64,000 nt of DNA from Cepaea nemoralis (taxonomy: Eukaryota; Mollusca; Gastropoda; Stylommatophora; Helicidae). The DNA is taken from NCBI GenBank assembly GCA_014155875.1, contig JACEFZ010012588.1, forward strand, positions 478,001 to 542,000, given 5' to 3'. Shown in pieces: positions 56,000 through 64,000 of this stretch (position 1 is the stretch's first letter; each line of letters opens with the position of its first letter). The position numbers and the translations under genes were made by a program. The notes under the pieces are model-generated. The model saw nothing but the letters and a program-made list of their open reading frames with translations. It ran no database searches and had not been told where the DNA came from.

Positions 56000-56721
56000 A
56001 ACAACACCCATAATGGAACAAAACTGTGTTAAAAACCCTGCGGGAAAACAACAACTACATACATTCTTGTATGCTGTATCCCACAAACAGGCCAGGCTAG
56101 GTGGATATATTCATAATATTGTTTGTAATTTATTGCAACTGTTTTTATCGCTCTCCGTTGCTTCTATGAGAAGTACGGAAGACCATACAGCGACAGGTTT
56201 TTATGGAAACCCGTGAAACCATGTTTAATTAAATGAAACGACCAGTATGGCTCCGACTAGTTATTATGGAACTCAATTAGGCCAAATTTGATAAAGTGGA
56301 ACTAAAAGAGTGGCTTCAACATGTTATTATTCAAAAATAATAATAATAATAATAATTGGGGTGGGGGGCGGGGGGGGGGGGGGGCGGGGGGGGGGGGGGC
56401 GGGGTACGGGCTGCAGACCACTGTTGATAAAATGAAAGACTAGAATGGTTTCCATCAACACCAAAACAATGTGTTGATAATCCTGCCAGGAAAAAACAAC
56501 TACAAATTCATATGCTGTCCCTTACAAACACGTCAGGCAGGTGAATATACTATTTTTAATTTATTGTAACTGTTTTTATCAGGCCTCCGCTGTTTCTGAT
56601 CCTTACAGAAGTACGGTAGGCCATCCTGCGACATGTTATTATGTAAGCCAGTGATACCACTGTTGATAAAAATTAAACGATAAAAATGGCTTCAACAAGT
56701 TATAGGAGACAATGATACCAT
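56000..56721. repeat. Diverged tandem pair and long G run
   Basis: 56020-56290 and 56450-56700 are related (ACAACTACATACATTCTTGT against ACAACTACAAATTCATATGC; TTTATTGCAACTGTTTTTAT in both). A G-rich run with few interruptions (56348-56404) sits between them. No gene. Confidence 0.65.
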
Positions 56722-56910
56722 ATCGAAGAAAAAGAAGAAGAAGAAGAAGAAGAAGAAGAAGAAGAAGAAGAAGAAGAAGAAGAAGAAGAAAGAGGAGGAG
56801 GAGGAAGAGGAGGAGGGAGGAGCAGCAGCAGCAACAGAAGAAGAAGAAGAAGAAGAAGAAGAAGAAGAAGAAGAAGAAGAAGAAGAAGAAGAAGAAGAAG
56901 AAGAAGAAGA
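56722..56910. repeat. (GAA)n arrays
   Basis: GAA runs at about 56725-56792 and 56838-56910 with a GGA/GCA spacer. Confidence 0.97.
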
Positions 56911-58210
56911 CTTCATGCGCCTGTATGCAAGTTTTCTGTTGGCCGAGCACCTTTGCATTCCAGACATGCCAATAAGTGCTCAGATCCTACATATGCATCA
57001 GCGTCCGGCGGCTAACAATGCCCGATCTGTGACGGTTGACGAGACCCCTCAATCTCCCGATGTGCCTCTCACGTCTGTCCGTGTCAATTCTTACTCTCTA
57101 GTCCAGTGTTTCCCAACGTGGGGCCCACGCCCCACGGGGGGGCAATTCGATTGTTCAGGGTGGCAATTCGATTGTTAAGGGGGACAATTCGAAAATTATT
57201 AAAATAATAGAAAATCTTTCATTAAAATTATGTTGTACTTGAATTTCAGTTCTCCATTATATGTTTTGAAAATTTACTTACTGTGTTTGCTCAATAATTT
57301 CCTAGTGATTTCTTCCTAAAACCTATCGGTCCTTTGGCTAGGATCGGGTGCATTTGCTGCTTCCCCCCCCCCCCCCCCAGTAGTGCGCTTGGTCTGGTTG
57401 GGGGCCGGGATGATCAAATAAAAACCCATCACATATCTTCACATTAGATGTGGGCCTGATGGACCACTGTGGGCAATAGCTCACAGTGAGACTAAGGGTC
57501 CACACAAACTTGTCTGGGGTAACCGCCAAACCAAAAAAAAAAAAAAAGTAATTCACCCAACACAACCGACACACAGGGACGCGGGACCCCCTGGGAACCA
57601 TGAGCCCTTCTAAATAAAAAAAAATTCAAGTTTCTTTAGTGGACATTTCAATTTTGAATATTAAAATGGTGCATATGTTGGGGGGGGGGGGGGCAATAAG
57701 GATTTTAGAAAGGCTTAGGTGGGGCATAGCACAAAAAAGGTTGGGAAACTCTGCTCTAGTCTCTCATTCTGGACAACAATGTGAATTACCTGGCGTCAAA
57801 GTCATCTCAGCTGCACGTCTATCTAAGGGCAATAATAACATCGGGACGATCCATAGGCTGACAATCTGCAACGGATGCAGAGCCAGCAAGTTTATCAGCT
57901 CGTTCATTTCCCTCACTCTCGCATGTCCCCTTACGAAGATGAATGTGACTCCACGTAAAATAGACCTCCGCGGGATTCCATTCACTGTCTACCTAAAGAA
58001 CCCGCCTCGACCTTGCTGGTCATGTTAATTTAATCATCTAGTACACAAACGTTAGTATAATGCTGTGATTTCAGCAAAATGAAAGCCCGTGTCACTGCCA
58101 TCACCTCAATCCTCATGCTGCTAGTTGTAATAGAGTGGGCACCGCTGGCTTCTTGAACTGTTCGGCCCGCTGAAGGTGCCGTGAATGCCCACGCACTTCG
58201 CTGATGCTAT
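56911..58210 (-). pseudogene. RNase H-bearing LINE fragment interrupted by hAT element
   Basis: On the minus strand, right of the insertion, residues read VRWAFTAPSAGRTVQEASGA, SSMRIEVMAVTRAF, VTFIFVRGHARVREMNELI, an RNase H domain. Left of the insertion the frame carries scattered residues that probably belong to the post-RNase H region. The hAT-like element occupies 57104-57753. Confidence 0.7.
57104..57753. mobile_element. Non-autonomous hAT-like element, 650 bp
   Basis: The left end CAGTGTTTCCCAACGTGG and the right end reversed CAGAGTTTCCCAACCTTT form short inverted termini. The same 8 bases, CTCTAGTC, lie on both sides (57096-57103, 57754-57761), the target length of hAT transposons. 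The interior has C and G runs and no transposase. Confidence 0.9.
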
Positions 58211-58239
58211 GTAACAGATCAATTGTAGCTGTCTCCTTG

Positions 58240-58475
58240 AAAAGTCGCTAAAAAGTCGATCGGGTCGATTTCATTGCACCGGGTATTTATGACATATGAC
58301 TCAATCTCTTTCCGTAATGTGGAAAGCGTTGCACACAGCACGAACTCCGTAGCTCCAGCGACGACCCTCAAGTCTCCGAAAAAATGTACTCGTGAACCGA
58401 AGAACGCGGCCCGGAATCGAACCCACAACCTTCGGAGCCCGAGTTAGACGGCTTGTAAGCCACGGAGACTCCCCT
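58240..58475 (-). mobile_element. SINE-A
   Basis: GTCGATTTCATTGCACCGGG, GAACTCCGTAGCTCCAGCGA, CGGAATCGAACCCACAACCT and the head complement GTAAGCCACGGAGACTCC. The A box has lost a few bases compared with other copies. Confidence 0.82.
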
Positions 58476-58779
58476 ACAATCGGAGTAATCGAGACGGAAC
58501 TGTTACAGCTTTCAACATTTATGTTTCAACATTTGCAACATTTATCTAGCGCGATCTCTGATCTTTCTTTCCTTCTTACCACTGCAGATGTACACGTACA
58601 TTTATTTATCATGATAAATGATTACTCCACCTTGCACAAGGGTGTCTAGCAGAATAGGGGAGGGAAGGAGGTGACCTACTTCTCCTTTGATAGGGAATAA
58701 CCCCTACCACGGCACTCCATTATGGCAGTCGATCCTGAGATATCGCAAACAGTTCCGTCTATGCCCTCTCCATATCTTT

Positions 58780-59100
58780 CATTTCCGTCTCTAATTCTCT
58801 TCTCCGTGTGGTGTTAGGTCTTCCTCTATTTTGTTCGCCCTGTGGCTTCCAGACAATGTCTAGTCTAGTTAAGCTATTCAGGTTTTCTCAACGTCTGTCA
58901 AATTCAGCACCACCATCGTTTTTCTCACCTTTTGATTGACAAGAATTTGTTTAGTTCTTTCCACGAGCTTCACAGTGGCAATTCTGTTGTTTTTTTGTTT
59001 TGTTTTTTAAAGTCAATTGCATATTCTTTACAGGACGTCGCAGTCAACCCCAGCATTTTTACTGTTTGTGATTTCTTGGCAAGTTTTCGTCCGATAGTTC
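58780..59100 (-). mobile_element. LINE scrap and SINE-B tail fragment
   Basis: 58780-58880 matches the LINE piece at 34690-34770 (CTCTTCTCCGTGTGGTGTTA). SINE-B tail complement TTGCATATTCTTTACAGGAC to TTGGCAAGTTTTCGTCC is at 59018-59090; the head is missing. Confidence 0.65.
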
Positions 59101-59551
59101 ACCTTTATATGTTTACCCCGTTAAAAAAAAATAAATCTATATTGCTACCTAAATTTAATTCACTCCATTGTAAGTCGTCATACGCGCTGATCGTTTGAAA
59201 GACGTATCCAGCCACAACAAAGATACAGATAAGTAACTTTTATACTTATATTTTCATGTAGTGTTGTTCGTGTAGTTGTGTTGGTTTGCGTTTGTTTATT
59301 CTGTGCCGACGAAGGCTTTAGCCGCAACGTCCACTTTGCTACGAGTAATCGTGTTCTAGTAAAACTCACTATCTAATTCTCGTTTTTGGTGATTAAGTCA
59401 TTATCTAAATAGGTGTAGGATTCACAATGACAATTCTCTCATAACTTTTCAGTTCTTATATTCTGCGCATGTGCCAATTAATGAATGTGTGTAGTTTATT
59501 GGTAATTGTTTTAGTCGCTGTGCATGTTTATATTCTATACAGTTTTTGTGC
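59101..59551. other. No gene recognised
   Basis: AT-rich sequence without repeat or coding assignment. GCCGACGAAGGCTTTAGCCG near 59305 is a local near-palindrome. Confidence 0.5.
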
Positions 59552-59828
59552 TAGCTCGCTCGCTTTGAACTCAAGCGTAGTCCATACACACTATTTCTAG
59601 TAGCATTGGACTGAATTTTGCGTGTAGGTTAGCTTTCCCGATTACCATTGTCCCTAGTCATCAGGCGAACCCACTCCGACTTTAGAGGTACTTGTAATTT
59701 ACGTCCTCAAATCAAGGACCAGAAGTCAACATTTTAGTCCAACTGTCCGGTGTAGGGGTTGAACCCCTTACCTCGGCATCAACACACTGGGTGTTTAAGA
59801 ACGCGCGTTCTGATCGATCTGGTCATGC
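59552..59828 (-). mobile_element. SINE-D
   Basis: Colinear with 32470-32792: TTTGAACTCAAGCGTAGTCC, TCAACATTTTAGTCCAACTG, GGGGTTGAACCCCTTACCTC and the head end GGTCATGC. Confidence 0.78.
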
Positions 59829-60104
59829 TATTCTATACAGCTGTAACGATAGAATTGAACATTCTAAGTTTCCTGCCAAATTTAATTCCCTAATATTCCT
59901 TGTACCATACAAGCTACTAGTGGTCGCGTTTGTAGACGCTCGGTATAAAGTAACACTGCGAAATCGAAGTCAGCTAACACTGACACAGAAGACGAGAGAA
60001 ACTAAACCCGCACACTGAACCACCACAATTATGAGCAACGCTACTACAGCAGGTTAACGAGGTGGAAAGTTGTTTTTTCTTCTACACATCGGATCGGATC
60101 AGAA

Positions 60105-60215
60105 CCGTTAGTCATACTCCAAGACTGCCCAAAATATAACATATCTAGGCAAACCTTCTGGCCTAGAGAGATGACAGTGGAAGCTAAACTCTTTGGACCG
60201 CCGTGGAACTAAAAA
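60105..60215 (+). pseudogene. RNase H-bearing LINE, C-terminal tail
   Basis: The plus strand reads LVILQDCPKYNISRQTFWPR then EMTVEAKLFGPPWN. Same stretch as the minus-strand copy at 44757-44850. Confidence 0.65.
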
Positions 60216-60474
60216 AAAAAACAGTTAAATTCATACAAGAGAGAACATTGCAGTTATAGACATATTTTAAGCGAACGAAAGAAGAACCGTTAGTGTAGCT
60301 GATAGGGAGCTATGCTGATAATGTTTTGAGCGCGGTCGGATGAGAGTTCGACGCATGAGGTCGTCGTCTGCCAACAGATCAGACTGGTCACCTATTCCCG
60401 CGTGCATCAGGCCTACAAAATGTGATGGTGTTATCACATAACAGGAAACTGCTTCAAGACTTTTATTGTAACTG

Positions 60475-60715
60475 ATCCAGTGCCGAAGGATTGTATATCG
60501 CTATATGTCATCTCCCATTTGGACAGAAAGACGATATGTCGCCATACTATGGTCATTGTGTTATTTGTTTCGTTTCGCGGTATCTTCCGCAGGGTCAACG
60601 CTAAGTCCAGGGAAATGTACATTATATTAATTGTTCCTATGATTGTGCACTATATTTGGTCCAAACCTACTTTTTTTGGGCTTGGCAGTGAATCAGTTAA
60701 AGCATTTCTTGCTGG
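60475..60715 (+). repeat. Repeat G, copy 2
   Basis: CTCCCATTTGGACAGAAAGA, GTCGCCATACTATGGTCATT and CAGTGAATCAGTTAAAGC, as in 47056-47265, with about 30 extra bases in the middle. Confidence 0.65.
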
Positions 60716-60774
60716 TAGCCTTCTTAGGTTAATATCTTTATTTCATCACCCATCTTTGTCTACTGCCTCACTTG

Positions 60775-61045
60775 TACCTGGCCATCTTGCCAGTCGATAG
60801 TTAGTAAAATAGAGTTATACCTCTCCATAGCACAAACCCTGGGCTGGATTTAGAGGCCATGTGCTGTACCTGCAGCATGATGCCTCTCCCGGTCTGTCTA
60901 GTTTACTCCAGAGGAATGATAACACTAATACGTTAGGAACAAGACAAGCTACAGAAGCTGTCAGATCAGCAAAGCAATGCTCTAACTGCCCACCTGTGAG
61001 AGCTTTGATCCTAGACCAGATGCCGACCAAGACTTAGACCCTGGA
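60775..61045. repeat. Repeat F, partial
   Basis: CTGGCCATCTTGCCAGTCGA, GCTGTACCTGCAGCATGATG, GTGAGAGCTTTGATCCTAGA. It lacks the final third of the repeat. Confidence 0.7.
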
Positions 61046-61429
61046 GTTGTCTACGCTGCTACCTAAATAGGTGTATGATCCCGCCTCTAGGAGCGGGCTT
61101 TCGCCAAGGGAAACCTAGTTATCATGCGCCTGATTTATTATGTAACATACATGTCAGAAATATCTGTGGGTAAGACTGGCAGGTGTAAATGGTCACATTT
61201 ACGTCAAACAGCGCCCAGTTAGACAGCTGATAACGCTGCCATGCATGTCGGCAACAGATATCACAGTCACACAGACGTTTGGCTTCACCTGTACTGCGGG
61301 TATATCCATATGCTACCATAGTCTTGAAGCACTCAGTTGCCAGGTTACGCATGCATAAATAACATTAATTTAACTCGCAGCAGTTTCCTGCAGTGGGTTT
61401 AGAGTGTGAATGAAAAAAAAAAAAGTTAA

Positions 61430-61655
61430 TTACATATCCTTTACAGGACGTAGCAGTCAATTCCAGCATGGGGGGGGGGAGGGGGCTGTTTGTGATTGCT
61501 GGGAAAATGTTACTTTCAGCAGTTTGCCATTGCTTTCTGAACGACCGGCACTCATACTATTTTATGGAAACCAACGCAAGGCAGTCTGCTTCCAAATATG
61601 TTTCGAACGCGGTATGCGGGATTACGAACCGCATGCATAACTCCTTCGTTACAGA
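61430..61655 (-). mobile_element. SINE-B
   Basis: ACATATCCTTTACAGGACGT, AGCAGTTTGCCATTGCTTTC, ACCAACGCAAGGCAGTCTGC, TTTCGAACGCGGTATGCGGG, CTCCTTCGTTACAGAGCCGG. Full length with a G run (61471-61485) in the body. Confidence 0.88.
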
Positions 61656-61829
61656 GCCGGCAGTGTGATAGGGCCATCACAATTTGTAGAGCTGAATACA
61701 CGAGGAATAAGTGGCTAGTCTTTCCCTCACTTAGTAGGCGACGAACCATAGTGCGACCGTGCTCATGACATTATCGGCGAAGCTACTTATCAACTTCGCT
61801 AGCTCGCCTGCTTTACACATGTATGTGCC

Positions 61830-62040
61830 AACCATTGCGGCCTGAAGAGAATGGCGCGACATGGAATGCGCAGAGGATCTGGCCAACACTCAGTACTCCG
61901 AGGACAGGCCAGACAGAAATATAAGCAGACTGGTCATATTAGCAATAACTCTTCGCTGGTTGCTGAAGACGAGCAAGTAGCGAGTATGGCAATGTCTCGA
62001 GTTCTGTGATATCGGTTCTTGGCTCAACTAAACTCAAGTG
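61830..62040 (+). pseudogene. LINE-like fragment related to the 83-bp minisatellite
   Basis: ATGCGCAGAGGATCTGGCCA and ACACTCAGTACTCCGAGGAC are the reverse complement of the minisatellite core at 40263-40905. The reading resembles LINE C-terminal linker sequence, but no family was identified. Confidence 0.4.
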
Positions 62041-62696
62041 TGAGTTAGAGCCGTTTTCTCATACTGATATCTGGCCGTCTTAAAAGACAATAGTTTGTTA
62101 CATTGTGCTTTAAAAAAAGGCATAACTACAAAAAAAAGCGATGGCGAATGTGACTGAACAGACCAACTCACGCGGTAAATGTTCGCAACAATGGATGCAT
62201 GTGAACACATGGTCATTTCCACCATCACGCAGCACCTGAGTCTCACACGCTCAGTGTGTGACCTATCTATAGGTTCTCCTATGTCTTTACTCCACGTTTT
62301 CATCTTTGCCCTCCATGCAACGCGATCAGCAGTGACTTTCTCCCAAAGTCTTTATCTGGTAGCAAAGTATTATCTCAACGAGTGACTGTAGTACATAGTT
62401 CTCCGTCTCCTCTCCAAACCCAGAAATCAGAGGAATTTGTATGGATTCTACCATTACCCCTAACCCTTTCAACCTCAAAGAGAAGTTATATCAGGGTCCA
62501 TCCCTAGTTCAGATTAATAATCGTGTGACTAAGTCAGCCGCAAAAAGCAGCTGCCCGCGGTTTTACCCTCACAAGCTGATTAATATGAAGGTTATTTTTT
62601 CCATAGGGGGTAATAATTGATGTATGCAGGACGGGTACAGGATTTTCATATCTGTGGAAAGGTCTGGTACGATGTGGCAGCTCCGGTAGTGCTGAA
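62041..62696. other. No gene recognised
   Basis: It starts with a short piece of repeat F (TCTGGCCGTCTTAAAAGACA, TTTGTTACATTGTGCTTTAA). A stretch near 62200-62370 gives LINE-like residues only weakly. Confidence 0.45.
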
Positions 62697-63105
62697 GTTT
62701 AGTTTAGTTTAGTCGTCGGATCAACATCACGGCACACGGGTGTAGGTGTAACCCATAAGTGTTCCGTTCTACTCCTACTCAAGCCTGAGTCAGGAGAATC
62801 TCAGCTCAGTGCACGAACTCCGTAGCACCGGGGAGGATCCTGAAATGCTTTGGATATATTTTTAACTCGAAATTTTGCCTGGGTAGCGCCGTTAGGCTAC
62901 ACTTTTTCGATTTCCAACTGCCAAGGGATTTTTTACGTGCGCAACAATACACACAGGCGTCCGGTCTCACTACCCAGAGATCAGGGGGAATTTTATTACT
63001 AGAAGTCCACGTGAACAAAATCCCGGCCCTCGCCGAGGCTTGAATCCGGGATCTCCAGCACTGGAGGCGGACACCATACCCCGAGACCACTGAGCCCCCC
63101 CAACG
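62697..63105 (-). mobile_element. SINE-C
   Basis: GTTTAGTTTAGTTTAGTCGT, ACCCATAAGTGTTCCGTTCT, TTGCCTGGGTAGCGCCGTTA, GACACCATACCCCGAGACCA. Near full length. A second tRNA-like head (63110-63200) follows directly. Confidence 0.85.
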
Positions 63106-63297
63106 CTGAAGTCAGCACGCTGACCCACTAGCCCGGTGGTCATAGGTTCCAATTCACATGGAGTCCGACTGTTAAAACTGACCGGAGCTTCCAGGTCCAC
63201 CCAATCTAACTTGGGTGCCAGCAAATGTCTTAGACAGTCAAGGTGACCAACGTAATATTGACCAGGTAACACCTGAGTACCGATTTATTTATTTTTT

Positions 63298-63540
63298 TGG
63301 GGGGGGGGGGGGGGGGGGGGGGGGTTGCATATTCTTTACAGGACATCGCTGTCAACACCAGCATTTTACTGCTGTTGTTGATATCTTGGCAAGTAGACGT
63401 TCGGTAGTCTGCCATTGATTTCTGAACGACCGGCTCCCATACCAGTCTGTTAAAATCCAGCGCAACGCTATCTGGTGCCAAATAGTGCACAGCTGTGTTT
63501 TGAACGCGTCCGTAAGCCCTTCGCCACGAAGACCGGCGAG
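63298..63540 (-). mobile_element. SINE-B with poly-G at its tail
   Basis: An uninterrupted G run of about 25 bases (63299-63324) abuts the tail complement TTGCATATTCTTTACAGGAC. The body and head follow to CCTTCGCCACGAAGACCGGC. On the minus strand the SINE therefore ends in a C run. Confidence 0.88.
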
Positions 63541-63669
63541 TGCCGATTAGTCTATTAGAAATATGGGGCTAGCCCCATATGTCCAATTGTCCCAAGACGT
63601 CTATAGAGGTCCGTGTACTTGACATGACAGAATGTACACAGTTCGTGTCAACTGGCTATAATTAGACTA

Positions 63670-63830
63670 ATTAGAAACAAGACTAGCAAAAACTACATTC
63701 TATCAAATGAACATTTTGTGCAAAAAGCCATTGTCCTCGAAAGTTAGAAAAAGAGTTCTTGCATGTTATATAGAACCAATTTTAACATACGGCTGCGAAT
63801 CCTGGACAATTAGTTAACAGGCGAAAAAAA
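63670..63830 (+). pseudogene. LINE RT C-terminal fragment
   Basis: The plus strand reads FYQMNILCKKPLSSKVRKRV then LACYIEPILTYGCESWTIS and a stop. It matches the region CYIEPVLLYGCETWTV of the LINE at 30041-31935 but is a more distant copy. Confidence 0.75.
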
Positions 63831-64000
63831 AAATCCACGGAAGTCTTGCAGATGTGGATTAATAGAAGAATGCAGAAAATTAATTGGACAGCCAAAATGA
63901 GCAATCTATACGTTTTGAAGTAAGTCAAGTCGCAAAGACAATTTATCACAAACAGTAAGAGGCCGTCATCATCTTTTAGCCACACTATGAGAAGACAAAC

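Overview
This is eukaryotic (animal) repeat-dominated DNA, most likely from a mollusc and probably a cephalopod such as an octopus. I infer this from several families of tRNA-derived SINEs, many decayed APE-type and RNase H-type LINE fragments, Tc1/mariner, hAT and Helitron elements, very long simple repeats, and one gene whose small exons lie many kilobases apart. Nothing suggests bacterial operons, rRNA, functional tRNA genes or CRISPR.

One protein-coding gene is well supported. It lies on the minus strand and is read from about 36.15 kb down to 14.73 kb: exon A (35864-36150, start codon at 36112, signal peptide), exon B (33835-33984), exon C (27542-27742, coiled-coil and Gln-rich) and exon D (14733-15665, Gln/Asn-rich, ending in a conserved-looking segment with GEPWPLPQYY). 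With these boundaries every junction is phase 0, giving about 511 residues before the gene continues beyond exon D; no later exon was recognised. The end of exon D resembles the start of the N-terminal domain of GH20 beta-hexosaminidases, a tentative assignment. An orphan exon-like segment lies on the same strand at 52540-52631.

Regions. 0-2.5 kb: a duplicated block (second copy 17.96-20.89 kb) carrying a broken Tc1-like transposase between inverted SINEs. 2.75-5.2 kb: decayed LINE. 7.5-8.6 kb: further decayed retroelement coding. 9.45-12.06 kb: decayed Ty3/Gypsy-like element. 13.68-14.66 kb: minisatellite made of LINE 3' ends. 16-17.1 kb: G-rich and GA repeats. 21.4-26.0 kb: a young LTR retrotransposon with no recognisable gag or pol. 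26.7-27.4 kb: internally deleted mariner. 28.7-31.9 kb: LINE fragments, one split by a Helitron in the reverse-transcriptase catalytic motif. 32.5-37.7 kb: SINEs, exons A and B and GAA arrays. 38-48 kb: SINE and LINE pieces, a 322-bp MITE, an 83-bp minisatellite and a fold-back. 49-52.4 kb: long minisatellites. 53-64 kb: a recent 532-bp tandem duplication, inverted SINEs, a hAT-like element with an 8-bp target duplication, and more SINE and LINE fragments.

Repeat names used below are local labels. SINE-A has a tRNA-like head with GTGGYGAAGTGGTCAAGC. SINE-B ends in GTCCTGTAAAGGATATGC. SINE-C has the head GGCTGAGTGGTCTCGAGG and a TTTAG-type tail. SINE-D has a GGTAGAGGGTTCAATCCC-like B box. SINE-E has GAGTGGCYAGAATGCC. 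Repeats F and G are dispersed sequences of unknown class. All assignments come from reading the sequence; no database search was possible.
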